From NCBI GenBank assembly GCA_027071315.1, contig JALSUP010000009.1, positions 1-47,195 on the forward strand: a stretch of DNA of 47,195 bases, in the 5' to 3' direction. The stretch comes from Sulfurovum sp. Its GTDB lineage: Bacteria; Campylobacterota; Campylobacteria; Campylobacterales; Sulfurovaceae. A program made the translations under genes and the position numbers. Under the pieces are notes generated by a model. That model had not been told where the DNA came from, ran no database searches, and saw only the letters and a program-made list of their open reading frames with translations. Numbering within the stretch: position 1 is the stretch's first letter; each line of letters begins with the position of its first letter. Positions 18,716 to 27,156 of the stretch are shown piece after piece.

Positions 18716-18750
18716 ACTCGTTCCCATCCGTCCTCGGTGGGAATGCATAC
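18716..18750. repeat. Palindromic repeat of the TTCCCA...TGGGAA type
   Basis: A stem TTCCCA/TGGGAA lies in a longer ACTCG...ATGCATAC context. Very similar palindromes (CGTTCCCA...TGGGAATG) are dispersed in many proteobacterial genomes, from memory. It sits 17 nt after the YajQ-family stop and could also act as a 3' hairpin. Confidence 0.5.
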
Positions 18751-18843
18751 TTAAAATTCTTTTCTTTTTCGAACTTTCCTCTCAATCTTAACTGTGGCAT
18801 TGTTTCTCTCTTCATTTTTTTAGAAAAAACGAAGCAAAAAATC

Positions 18844-18890
18844 GTCTCTGTTCTCGAATCGCTGTCGCTTTCAAGGTCGTTCACAGAGAC
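18844..18890. other. Non-coding stretch with a long-loop inverted repeat
   Basis: The gap 18700-19061 has no convincing gene. Within it, GTCTCTGT pairs with ACAGAGAC over a 31-nt loop. The 89-residue minus ORF at 18630-18899 overlaps the YajQ-family gene and has an implausible, Lys/Phe-rich composition, so I treat it as noise. Confidence 0.3.
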
Positions 18891-18944
18891 AGAGCACACT
18901 TCGTGTGATTGATGGAGGGATTTTTTGTCAAAAATCGTTTTCGC

Positions 18945-19036
18945 GTAGGTCGGGGTGCCTCACCCCGACAAGAATTTGCATACAAACATGTTTATGTGCA
19001 TTTGAAGATTGTCGGGGTAAGGGTACCCCGACCTAC
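18945..19036. repeat. BIME-like pair of inverted GTAG-headed hairpins
   Basis: Left unit 18945-18969 is GTAG plus a 9-bp stem GTCGGGGTG/CACCCCGAC with loop CCT. Right unit 19011-19036 is the mirror image, a 9-bp stem GTCGGGGTA/TACCCCGAC followed by CTAC. The two units face each other across 41 nt. The same left unit occurs unchanged at 30272. This is the layout of bacterial interspersed mosaic elements built from two REP sequences. Confidence 0.7.
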
Positions 19037-19061
19037 AGAACATATTTGCAATCGGGTGTGT

Positions 19062-19319
19062 TTACCCGCAATGCCCACCGCCACAACATCCGCCGGAGCT
19101 TTTTGCTGGGTCTTGTGGTTTTGCCGACATACTGATCTGAAAGGTGTTTCCCTCTTCTACTAAAGAGAACGCATGTTTCTGGCAGAAATCCTCGTTCATG
19201 GTTCTTAACATGGTTGTGGCTTCGATGAGGGCGGTGTCTTTGTCGTGGAAACTTTGGTTGTTTTCGTACATGCTTCTTTTGAAACATCCACATTCTTTAT
19301 CTAGTGAAATGGTGAACAT
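19062..19319 (-). CDS. Small cysteine-rich protein with CCGGGHCG tail
   Basis: An 85-residue soluble protein with an ECGCF motif near residues 9-13, a Cys in NEDFCQKH near 46 and a C-terminal SGGCCGGGHCG. The Cys/His tail looks like a metal-binding or metallochaperone-style end. I recall similar small proteins in Campylobacterota but know no assigned function. It is divergent from the formate dehydrogenase gene with 114 nt between, so a shared promoter region and a role in metal or Mo/Fe-S enzyme maturation are possible but unproven. Confidence 0.65.
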   Translation of the reverse strand: MFTISLDKECGCFKRSMYENNQSFHDKDTALIEATTMLRTMNEDFCQKHAFSLVEEGNTFQISMSAKPQDPAKSSGGCCGGGHCG

Positions 19320-19433
19320 TGTAAATCCTTTAGGTATAATTTAGGTTATATTATCCGGCGAGACTTAAAAAAACTTTATTTTAAGGGTAAATAGGATAAA
19401 TTTACTCTTATTTAGTAATCCAAGGGCAAAAAG

Positions 19434-21551
19434 ATGACAAAAAAGTATGATGGCGAACGCCAGGAGATAGAGAGTGTTTGTACCTATTGTGGTGTAGGGT
19501 GTGACATTACCGGTGTGGTCGAGAACAATAAAATTGTAAAGATCTACGCACAGCAGGATGGTGTGGTCTCAGAAGGAAACCTTTGTATCAAGGGGAAGTA
19601 CGGTTATGACTTTGTTGACTCTAAAGACCGTATACGTGAACCGCGTATCCGTAAAAGCTTTTTGGACAAGAACCCTCACATACTGAAAGCATTCTCCGGA
19701 AAACTGAGCTGTTTTGATGACGACTTTATGACCTGTGATATCAACACGGCTACGAGTATTGCAGCTATGAAACTGGATGAGATCAAAAAGAACTATGGCG
19801 GAGATGCTTTTTGTGCCATTGGCGGTGCGCGTACCTCCTGTGAATCCGCCTACTCTTTCCAGAAATTCTGTCGTGAAACGATGGACTCTCCCCATGTCGA
19901 TAACTGTGCCCGTGTCTGCCACTCTCCCTCTCTTAAAGGGATGAGAGCGACCATGGGAGAGGGTGCGGCGACAAACCCATACAATGACATTTATGAGACA
20001 GAATTCATGGTGGTCATCGGTTCAAACACCATGGAAGCCCACCCGATCATTGCCAACCGTATTGTCAATGTGGCAAAACAGCACAATAATCTGGCAGTTA
20101 TTGATGTACGTGAAACGAAGCTGGCAAAACTGGCGAAACACAACTGTATCATCCCCTTTGAATCGAATCTGCTTGTACTCAATATGATGGCTTATGTCAT
20201 TATGGATGAAGAGTTGTATGATGAGAGTTTTATAGAGAACCGTACCAAAGGTTTTGATGACTTTAAAGAAAAAATACTCAATGATCCGTATGCGAATCCG
20301 GCTTTCTTTAAAGAGATCGAAGGCTATGAGTACCTGGCAAAGATGATCCCGAACATCGCCAGAGAGTATGCCGTGAAAAAATCGATGATCTTCTGGGGTC
20401 TTGGTATTACACAGCACCTTGACGGTTCCCATGCGGTTATGGCCATTACCCACCTGGCACTCATGACAGGGAACGTCGGTAAAACCGGTGCAGGTCTCAT
20501 GCCTCTTCGTGGACAGAACAATGTACAGGGTGCATGTGATATGGGTTGTCTTCCCTACTTTGCACCAGACTATCAGCAGCCTAAAGAGATCGGACTCATG
20601 ACCCCGCAGTTGATGGATGCCATGCTGGACGGACGCATTAAAGCCCTGCTCAATATGGGTGAGGACATCACGCACATCCACCCGAACATCAACAAGATCG
20701 ACAAAGCCATGGATATGCTGGAGTTTTGTATGGTGCAGGAGTTGTTCATGACCGATGTGACTAAAAAAGCGGACATCATCATAGGTGTCAAATCTGCCTA
20801 TGAAAAGACAGGTGTCTATGTCAATGCCATGCGTAGACTGCACCTTTCTCAGCCTCTGGTCAAGTCTGACCTTCCTGATGACTGGGAAGTCTTGACAGAG
20901 ATGGCCAAGAAGCTTGGAGACGGTGAAAACTTCCACTTTAAAACGTCTGAAGATGTTTGGAATGAAGTACGTGAAGTGGCACCGAGACGTTTCTCCGGTG
21001 CAGACTACTACCGTTTGGCACGTCACCGTAAACGCGGTATGCAGTGGCCGATCTACCATGAAGACACACCGATCCTTCACCTGCTTGATTTCCGTACGGA
21101 GGATGGTCTCGGTAAGTATGTCTACAAGCAGTATGAACCTCGCGGTATGGTACAGCAGATCTTAGATAAAAATCTGTTTGACGACTCTCTGGAGGGGTAC
21201 TACCTTACCACAGGAAGAACGCTGGCACACTACAACAATGCCGCACAAACCAAGCAAACCCCTTCTTTGCTCAAAAAGCATGATGAGGATGTCCTTTTGG
21301 CACCACTGGAAGATGAAGAGAAGTTGGGAGACAGGGTCATCTTGAAGTCTGAGTATGGTGAGAGTGAAGCCTTAACCGTTAAATACACGAGTAAAGTGAA
21401 GAAAAAGACACTTTTTTGTACTTTCCACCACGCAGCATCGAGAATCAATGCCGTCTTTGGAGACGAAGCAGATGAACTCATCTGGACAGCACGGTTTAAA
21501 TCAGTCAAAGTAGATGTCATCCCTGTGGGCGATGAGATCGCCTGTGGGTAA
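19434..21551 (+). CDS. Cytoplasmic molybdopterin formate dehydrogenase-like catalytic subunit (Cys form)
   Basis: A 705-residue protein of the molybdopterin oxidoreductase family. The N-terminal [4Fe-4S] motif is CTYCGVGC (16-23) with a fourth Cys at 51. The Mo ligand region reads NCARVCHSPS, placing Cys162 where E. coli FdhF has selenocysteine. GLGITQHLDGS, MPLRGQNNVQGACDMG and LFMTDVTKKADI are typical of FdhF/FdhA. The C-terminal dinucleotide-binding domain has TTGRTLAHYNN and FHHAASRINA. No Tat signal is present, so it should act in the cytoplasm. No Fe-S or diaphorase subunit gene is adjacent, so the electron acceptor is unknown. Confidence 0.85.
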   Translation: MTKKYDGERQEIESVCTYCGVGCDITGVVENNKIVKIYAQQDGVVSEGNLCIKGKYGYDFVDSKDRIREPRIRKSFLDKNPHILKAFSGKLSCFDDDFMTCDINTATSIAAMKLDEIKKNYGGDAFCAIGGARTSCESAYSFQKFCRETMDSPHVDNCARVCHSPSLKGMRATMGEGAATNPYNDIYETEFMVVIGSNTMEAHPIIANRIVNVAKQHNNLAVIDVRETKLAKLAKHNCIIPFESNLLVLNMMAYVIMDEELYDESFIENRTKGFDDFKEKILNDPYANPAFFKEIEGYEYLAKMIPNIAREYAVKKSMIFWGLGITQHLDGSHAVMAITHLALMTGNVGKTGAGLMPLRGQNNVQGACDMGCLPYFAPDYQQPKEIGLMTPQLMDAMLDGRIKALLNMGEDITHIHPNINKIDKAMDMLEFCMVQELFMTDVTKKADIIIGVKSAYEKTGVYVNAMRRLHLSQPLVKSDLPDDWEVLTEMAKKLGDGENFHFKTSEDVWNEVREVAPRRFSGADYYRLARHRKRGMQWPIYHEDTPILHLLDFRTEDGLGKYVYKQYEPRGMVQQILDKNLFDDSLEGYYLTTGRTLAHYNNAAQTKQTPSLLKKHDEDVLLAPLEDEEKLGDRVILKSEYGESEALTVKYTSKVKKKTLFCTFHHAASRINAVFGDEADELIWTARFKSVKVDVIPVGDEIACG

Positions 21552-21681
21552 TTTTTAAGGTCGGAAATTTCGACCGAAGAATGATTCATTTTTGATAGAA
21601 TAAGGTCTTATGTTAATCAACTAGCCATTTTGGAGAAAAAAATATTTTCTAAATGCCCTTACTATTTTATTCGTTACAGTA

Positions 21682-21687
21682 TATAAT
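21682..21687 (+). promoter_or_regulatory. -10 box for the secreted protein gene
   Basis: TATAAT 37 nt before the ATG at 21719; AAGGAG serves as ribosome site. Confidence 0.5.
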
Positions 21688-21718
21688 AGTGAAGTATTAG
21701 AAATACGAAGGAGTATAC

Positions 21719-22210
21719 ATGAAATATTTAAAACAATTTATCATGGTAACAATAGTTATATTAAGTACTGCATCAGCAAGTGCACAAGCCATTATCGATG
21801 AAGTTGTAGATAGTCTTGGAAATGTACAAACAAATTCTTGGGCAGATGAAGGTAGCGGAAATTGGCCAGGGGATGTAGAAACTCCAATTATAGTGAATGT
21901 TGGAGATAGTATTACTTTTACTGCATCTGCTACAGATGCTGATGGAGGAGCTTTAGAATACAAATTTGCCATACAACCACCAGGAGGAAGCTTTGAAACA
22001 AAACAAGATTGGAGCGCCTCAAATATTTTTACTTGGCATGTTGATGCATCAGAATATGGATCGGATATAACCGTTTTGATTTCTGTAAGAAATGATGATG
22101 GTAGCGACTATATGGGATTTTCTGATGACTATACATATGCAACTTATGATGTTAATGATCCATCATTGGCACATATAATTACACCAATAATTATGTATCT
22201 ATTGAATTAA
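21719..22210 (+). CDS. Secreted Ig/cadherin-like domain protein, unknown function
   Basis: A 163-residue exported protein. Residues 1-23 form a signal peptide ending ASASAQA. The mature part contains VNVGDSITFTASATDADGGALEYKF, which has the look of a PKD or cadherin-like beta-sandwich, and an NDDGSDY segment that could bind calcium. It has its own promoter. It is more AT-rich than the flanking formate dehydrogenase and siroheme genes, which hints at a different origin. No catalytic motif is seen. The end (AHIITPIIMYLLN) is hydrophobic and may associate with a membrane. Confidence 0.6.
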   Translation: MKYLKQFIMVTIVILSTASASAQAIIDEVVDSLGNVQTNSWADEGSGNWPGDVETPIIVNVGDSITFTASATDADGGALEYKFAIQPPGGSFETKQDWSASNIFTWHVDASEYGSDITVLISVRNDDGSDYMGFSDDYTYATYDVNDPSLAHIITPIIMYLLN

Positions 22211-22310
22211 ATTTAAGATATATGTCAAAATATGCACTATAGCTGTAAATAGTTTTTCAAAGAATGCCCATTATGTTAATCGGAAAATCCCGATGAGAAC
22301 GGACGTTTAA

Positions 22311-22354
22311 GTTTAAAGCCGTTTTAAACAACCTTAAACGGAATGTTTAAAGCC
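22311..22354. repeat. Short direct repeat and CCGTTT/AAACGG hairpin in an intergenic gap
   Basis: GTTTAAAGCC occurs at 22311 and 22345. Between the copies, CCGTTT and AAACGG can pair over an 11-nt loop. It lies between the secreted-protein gene and the converging methyltransferase gene and may act as a terminator. Otherwise I see nothing in 22211-22450. Confidence 0.35.
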
Positions 22355-22450
22355 CTTGTTTGCGGGGTTTGGTGCTTTAAGAGTAGGGTATTTGGAGAGA
22401 AAACTTAAGTACGAATTTTCTTCTCAAAACCTTATACAATTATAAAGTTA

Positions 22451-23527
22451 TCACTTAGCTCCCAAAACCCACAGCTCCACTTTTTCAGTCTCTCTGGAGT
22501 CTCTGCGTTTTGTTCTTCTTGAGGAGGCTCTTACGTCTCTTGTGAGGTGTAACTCTTTTTTGAAACGTTTGTTATTTCGTAACTCTTCAATGATGGGGTG
22601 AGGGCTCTCTGCGTCGACGACCTGGGCAAGGTTTGAAAAGATGAGTACAACTTTCCCTTCAGGTGCAAGGTGTTCCTTTGCCTGTTCAAAGAATCTTGGG
22701 AAAAGATCTTCCTCATAATACATGGCTTTGTCAATGCCTTCTTCAAGTGTGTGTTTTGCACGTAGCCAGGGAGGGTTGAAAACGATGAGGTCGGCTTTCA
22801 CATCACAATTGTCAAAGAGGTCACCATGGTTGAGGGTGATCTTCTCTTCGTAGCCCAGTCTTTTAGTTTCTTCAGTAACACCGATGATGGCATTTTTATT
22901 GCTGTCGCTAGCGAAAATGTTTTGAAAACCGTTTTGGATGAGTTGGAATGACAGCACCCCGGAGCCTACCCCGATCTCTATGGCATTCTCTTTTGAGCCC
23001 TCGTATTTCTTCAACCATTTGTCAAATAATTTCAGGTGGTCAAAGCGTGTGGGAAAGTAGGTACCGTAATAAGGGTGAAGCATCAAATTCAAGGTTTTGA
23101 CTTCAATGCCTTTTTCATACCATTGCCAGGAACTGTTCATACCCTGAACGTCAGGAAAAGAGATGTAAAATTCTGATACTTCAGGGTATAAAAGTGTCAG
23201 CCAGCCAATAGTGGGTGCTTTTTTGACAATGAGTTTATTGTCTTCGACTTTCAGTAACAAACGATGTGACGCTTCTCTAAAAGCATCACGATACGCACGC
23301 TGCCCCTGAAAACTTTTGTCTGTATGTGTCAGCAAGAGTTTTCTTTTGAGTTCTGCCAACACCTGCAAACCGTTGCTGTAAAACTCTTCTACAAGCACAT
23401 ATTTGCCTGCGATCATTTCGTTGACAGTTGCTTCTGTATCCATTTTACGGTAAAAGCCTATGGCTTCCACTTTGGTGGTAATAATATCGGGTCTGTCTGC
23501 CTGGAGTGGTTGTAAATCTTTATTCAT
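22451..23527 (-). CDS. Class I SAM-dependent methyltransferase (MTS/PrmC-like)
   Basis: A 358-residue protein. Residues about 1-160 form an uncharacterised N-terminal domain. The C-terminal half is a Rossmann methyltransferase with the SAM site AIEIGVGSGVLSFQL and the catalytic VFNPPWLRA, the NPPW/Y motif of enzymes that methylate amide or exocyclic amino groups in rRNA, DNA or glutamine. A basic C-terminal patch (RASSRRTKRRDSR) suggests nucleic-acid contact. Specific substrate unknown. Confidence 0.75.
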   Translation of the reverse strand: MNKDLQPLQADRPDIITTKVEAIGFYRKMDTEATVNEMIAGKYVLVEEFYSNGLQVLAELKRKLLLTHTDKSFQGQRAYRDAFREASHRLLLKVEDNKLIVKKAPTIGWLTLLYPEVSEFYISFPDVQGMNSSWQWYEKGIEVKTLNLMLHPYYGTYFPTRFDHLKLFDKWLKKYEGSKENAIEIGVGSGVLSFQLIQNGFQNIFASDSNKNAIIGVTEETKRLGYEEKITLNHGDLFDNCDVKADLIVFNPPWLRAKHTLEEGIDKAMYYEEDLFPRFFEQAKEHLAPEGKVVLIFSNLAQVVDAESPHPIIEELRNNKRFKKELHLTRDVRASSRRTKRRDSRETEKVELWVLGAK

Positions 23528-23737
23528 CGTATTATGCCTTTTGTCTAATGTTTCAGTCTAATGTATAGCGCCTTTGTTCTGGTTTGTTTAAGCCTAAAAG
23601 ATGACAATTTGACACATTTTACGGTGCAGGATTTTTTATACTCTATACTATAAGAAAGAGAAGGAAAGATCTTCTAATGATTTTATGTTAGAATTGAATG
23701 AAAAAGAGTTTGAAAAAATGACGGGTTGTATAAAATA

Positions 23738-24079
23738 ATGCGTGAACTTCCTAAAATATTTGGTGATGCGAGTGAAGATCTGGCTACTTTGTTTTTGGAG
23801 CAGGAAGCCTATGTTATTATTGAGCGTAACTACTTCGCCCGTAAACTCGGTGAGATCGACATCATCGCCATGCAGGGAGAGGTGCTGCACTTCATAGAGG
23901 TGAAGTCCGGAAAAGCGGACTTTGACCCGGTCTATAACCTTACCCCTGCCAAACTCCGAAAAGTCATCAACTCCGCACACTACTATATGAAAAGCAAACA
24001 GCTCGACCTCTCTTTCTCCATCGATGCACTGATCATTCGCGGAGATGAGGTGGAGTTTATTGAGAATGTCACCCTGTGA
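23738..24079 (+). CDS. yraN: YraN/UPF0102-family endonuclease-fold protein
   Basis: A 113-residue protein of the UPF0102 family, which has a restriction-endonuclease-like fold. The signature is visible as RNYFARKLGEIDIIAM followed by LHFIEVKSG, where E, D and E-x-K form the presumed metal site. The ATG at 23738 is preferred to the track start at 23726. It overlaps the stop of a 17-codon ORF (TAATG). Function in the family is poorly defined, with a suggested DNA-processing role. Its end overlaps the siroheme reductase start. Confidence 0.85.
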   Translation: MRELPKIFGDASEDLATLFLEQEAYVIIERNYFARKLGEIDIIAMQGEVLHFIEVKSGKADFDPVYNLTPAKLRKVINSAHYYMKSKQLDLSFSIDALIIRGDEVEFIENVTL

Positions 24080-25737
24080 GCGATATGAAAGTGAACAAAA
24101 TAGAGCGGCTGAAAGCACAAAAGCAGCCTTTTGACTACCGCTCGGAACTCCCAAAAGCAGACTGGCACGCTCTGGATGAAGAGGCACGCTTCTACCTCAA
24201 GAATTTCGGTATTTACAATATCAAACTGCGGCCTGAAGTATTCATGATACGCCTGCGCATCGACGGCGGACGTATCTCGGCAGAGAGGCTGGAGCAGATA
24301 GTCGGGATCATTGAGGCATACGGGCTGAAGGTCATTGTCACTTCCCGCGCGCAGCTCGAACTGCATGAGATCTCCGCTTCGGATGTCTATGCCGTCTATG
24401 AAGCTTTGCAGCATCTCAACATAGAGACGGCACAGACCCTGACCGATAACTTCAGAGCCATCGTCACGGACCCCTATGACGGTGAGGCGGAAGAGAGTCA
24501 TGTCACCTGTTATCCGCTGATAGAAGAGATACGTGAACGCATACTCAACAACCCCTCTTGGATGGGGACGCTTCCCCGAAAGTTCAACACGGCACTGATC
24601 GGCCGAAAAAAGCCGCTGCTCAACCCCTGGGGAAATGACCTGCTATTCGCGCTTGCCACAAAAGAGGGTGCATATGGTTTCAACGTCTATCTTGGCGGTA
24701 AAAATTCCGAAGTGGCTAAAACGGCCAATATCTTCGTGCTGCCCGAAGTGGTACCCGAGCTCTTTGAAGCAGTGGTGCAGACCTACCATGAGCACGGTTT
24801 GAGAGGGAGCCGTTCCAAGACACGTCTCTTTCACCTCATAGCACAGGCAGGCATGGGGCAGGTCAGAGTGTGGATAGAACACTGTTACGGCAGCTCTCTG
24901 GCGGGGGAGGGAGCGCTTGAGATGGTTTCGGCCGAGTACCTGAGTGAAACCCCTTTGAAAAGTGCTGCCTTTGGAAGTATTTTTCGTACCCGTTACGGAG
25001 AGAGCTCTGCGGAAGCACTGCGGGAGGTATTGTCTCTGGCAAAAGCGTCCCGGGCAGAGATACGTTTGGGGGCGGATCAGAACTTTCATCTGCTTCCCTC
25101 CGAAGCATCGCTGCGCCTGCCGACAGAAGAGAGCACGCTTCTGACCGCCTGTGCCGGTTCACGCTACTGTCCGCTTTCACTCTGGGACATCAAGGCAGAT
25201 GCGGATGTACTGCCGCTTGGGCTCTTCAGAAAACATAAGATCTCTCTGGGCTTCAGCGGCTGTCTCAAAGGCTGCGGCAGACACTACCATAGCGATATCG
25301 GACTGATCGGACTGCGTACCAACCTTTACGGAGAGACAGAGAAAGCCTTCAGGATCTTTCTGGGGGCAACGCAGTCTCCTGTGGCCAGACCGTCGCGCAT
25401 GCTCTACTACTCTGTGCCGCTGAGAGCATCGGACAGACTTTTCTCTGTCCTTTTCGAAGATTTTGAAGAGAGCGGTCTTGCATCGTTTGAACTCTTTTCG
25501 CATCAGGTACTGAATCGCTATGAGATAGATCTTTTACAGCTCTGGTACCTTTTCAGACAGCTTTATGAAACAGAGAGCCGTCTGCTGCTGGGTCGTTTTC
25601 TGGATACTTCAGCCGAAGCACAAAGCCATGCACTTTTTGAAGAGATCAAAGGTGTCACAGCGCAAAAAGAGGTGTCGGAGCCTGCTGAACTGACCAGGAT
25701 CCTGAGTTACCGTTTATGGGATCAAGATGTGTTATAA
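24076..25737 (+). CDS. Siroheme-containing nitrite/sulfite reductase
   Basis: A 553-residue enzyme with the duplicated ferrodoxin-like/siroheme fold. The [4Fe-4S]-siroheme cysteines are CAGSRYC (near 358-364) and GCLKGCGRH (near 396-400). The N-terminal half has LRPEVFMIRLRIDGG and VTSRAQLELHEI, the usual substrate-side motifs. It probably reduces nitrite or sulfite by six electrons in the cytoplasm using ferredoxin. Which substrate applies cannot be decided by eye. The GTG at 24076 overlaps the yraN stop (GTGA); the ATG at 24085 is an alternative. The gene is clearly more GC-rich than its neighbours. Confidence 0.85.
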   Translation: MSDMKVNKIERLKAQKQPFDYRSELPKADWHALDEEARFYLKNFGIYNIKLRPEVFMIRLRIDGGRISAERLEQIVGIIEAYGLKVIVTSRAQLELHEISASDVYAVYEALQHLNIETAQTLTDNFRAIVTDPYDGEAEESHVTCYPLIEEIRERILNNPSWMGTLPRKFNTALIGRKKPLLNPWGNDLLFALATKEGAYGFNVYLGGKNSEVAKTANIFVLPEVVPELFEAVVQTYHEHGLRGSRSKTRLFHLIAQAGMGQVRVWIEHCYGSSLAGEGALEMVSAEYLSETPLKSAAFGSIFRTRYGESSAEALREVLSLAKASRAEIRLGADQNFHLLPSEASLRLPTEESTLLTACAGSRYCPLSLWDIKADADVLPLGLFRKHKISLGFSGCLKGCGRHYHSDIGLIGLRTNLYGETEKAFRIFLGATQSPVARPSRMLYYSVPLRASDRLFSVLFEDFEESGLASFELFSHQVLNRYEIDLLQLWYLFRQLYETESRLLLGRFLDTSAEAQSHALFEEIKGVTAQKEVSEPAELTRILSYRLWDQDVL

Positions 25738-25768
25738 TGGCTGCTAATTTAACCGTAAAGGTAAGGTA

Positions 25769-26551
25769 ATGAAACTCAGTAATGCCCAATTGACACAGTT
25801 CGAGGAAGACGGTTTTTTACTTTTAAAAGATTTTGCTTCACATGCACGCTGCGAGACCATCCACGATATTGCCAAAGCACATTTAAAACATAAAGTACCA
25901 CCGCTTGAGACAGAGTTTGAATATGTGGCTAAAAGTAAAGAGGAGAGAGAAAAGATCTCTGATGCCCATTCTGAGTTGATCGAGAAGCGTATTACGATCA
26001 GAAGACTCAGACAGGTGTACCATCGTGATATTGTCTTTAAGCAATGGATGGAAGAGGAGAAGATCCGTCCGATTTTAAAGCAGATACTGGGAGAGTCTCC
26101 GACCATCACTATTGCACACCATAACTCTATTATGACTAAAATGCCCCATAGTTCGACTGCGACTGCCTGGCATCAGGACTTCCGCTACTGGCGTTTTGAA
26201 AATGACAACCTTGTTTCTGTCTGGCTGGCACTTGATGATGAGCACGATAAAAATGGGGTGTTGGAGTTTATCCCGGGGAGTCATAAGTTAGACTTTGACC
26301 CCGCACAGTTTGATGAGAAAGAGTACTTTTCTGAAGGGCACAGCAAAAACCGTGACCTGATTGCTTCCAAAGTGTCGTATGAATTAGAAAAAGGAGACGT
26401 GGTGCTTTTTCATTGTAAGCTTTTACACCGAGCCAACAAAAATGCAACAGACGAAGCAAAAATCTCTTTTGTCTATACGGTAAAAGGGGCAAGTAACAGG
26501 GCTGTAGAAAATACAAGATCGACTGAGTATGAAGAGATTCCTTTAGCCTGA
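25769..26551 (+). CDS. Phytanoyl-CoA dioxygenase (PhyH) family protein
   Basis: A 260-residue non-heme Fe(II)/2-oxoglutarate oxygenase. The iron ligands appear as HQD (near 133-136, in ATAWHQDFRYW) and the distal His in FHCKLLHRANKN. LEFIPGSHK is a family hallmark. Substrates in this family are diverse and include lipids and small metabolites, so I assign no specific reaction. It has its own ribosome site (AAGGTAAGG). It is an oxygen-using enzyme in an otherwise anaerobic-respiration window. Confidence 0.82.
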   Translation: MKLSNAQLTQFEEDGFLLLKDFASHARCETIHDIAKAHLKHKVPPLETEFEYVAKSKEEREKISDAHSELIEKRITIRRLRQVYHRDIVFKQWMEEEKIRPILKQILGESPTITIAHHNSIMTKMPHSSTATAWHQDFRYWRFENDNLVSVWLALDDEHDKNGVLEFIPGSHKLDFDPAQFDEKEYFSEGHSKNRDLIASKVSYELEKGDVVLFHCKLLHRANKNATDEAKISFVYTVKGASNRAVENTRSTEYEEIPLA

Positions 26552-26651
26552 GTACACAGAAATTCTACAATTATCAGTTAGAATGCAGAAATTAATGAAA
26601 ATAGTTGACAAAATAATAAAGATAAGCTATAACTCATTAACGAAATTATTG

Positions 26652-26657
26652 TATAAT
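26652..26657 (+). promoter_or_regulatory. -10 box of the trxA gene
   Basis: TATAAT 31 nt before the trxA ATG. AAAGGA lies 7 nt before that ATG. Confidence 0.55.
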
Positions 26658-26687
26658 TTTCAAACTAAAATTTTAAAGGATTTAAAT

Positions 26688-27005
26688 ATGGCAAAATATG
26701 TAGAATTGACAGCAGCGAACTTTGAAGACACAGTAAAAGAAGGCGTAACAATGGTAGACTTTTGGGCTCCATGGTGTGGACCTTGTAGAATGATCGCTCC
26801 GGTAGTTGAAGAATTGGCAGAAGATTTTGACGGAAAAGCAACAATCGCTAAAGTCAACACAGATGAAGAGCAGGATCTTGCAGTTAAATACGGAATCAGA
26901 TCAATTCCGGCAATTCTTTTCTTTAAAGACGGCGAAGTCGTTGACCAAATGGTAGGTGCCGCTTCCAAAGATGCATTTGCAGAAAAAATCAACGCACAAC
27001 TATAA
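26688..27005 (+). CDS. trxA: Thioredoxin
   Basis: A 105-residue classical thioredoxin. The active site is WCGPC in VDFWAPWCGPCRMIAP, followed by the cis-proline in IRSIPAILFF. The track ORF begins at 26583, but the promoter (-10 at 26652) and ribosome site place the true start at the ATG at 26688. It is reduced by the thioredoxin reductase encoded 151 nt downstream. Confidence 0.96.
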   Translation: MAKYVELTAANFEDTVKEGVTMVDFWAPWCGPCRMIAPVVEELAEDFDGKATIAKVNTDEEQDLAVKYGIRSIPAILFFKDGEVVDQMVGAASKDAFAEKINAQL

Positions 27006-27015
27006 GTTATTACTA

Positions 27016-27039
27016 AAACAGGGAGTTCTCTTCCTGTTT
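27016..27039 (+). terminator. Stem-loop after trxA
   Basis: A 10-bp stem (AAACAGG/CCTGTTT extended inwards with one G-U) with a 4-nt loop, followed by ACCCTTTT. It is probably a partial or full terminator between trxA and trxB. Confidence 0.5.
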
Positions 27040-27156
27040 ACCCTTTTACCTCAATCCTCTTCTAAAAATTATTAACCAAGCATTTAAAGTGTATAATTCC
27101 TCAATTATTTGTTTAAAATCTTTGATTAAAAATTTTACTGATTTGAAGGATTCAAT

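Noticed and set aside
20022-21080. 352-residue minus-strand ORF inside the formate dehydrogenase gene
   Set aside because: It is fully antisense to a clear molybdopterin enzyme, is Cys/His/Val-rich without family features, and has no ribosome site. It is a codon-bias shadow.
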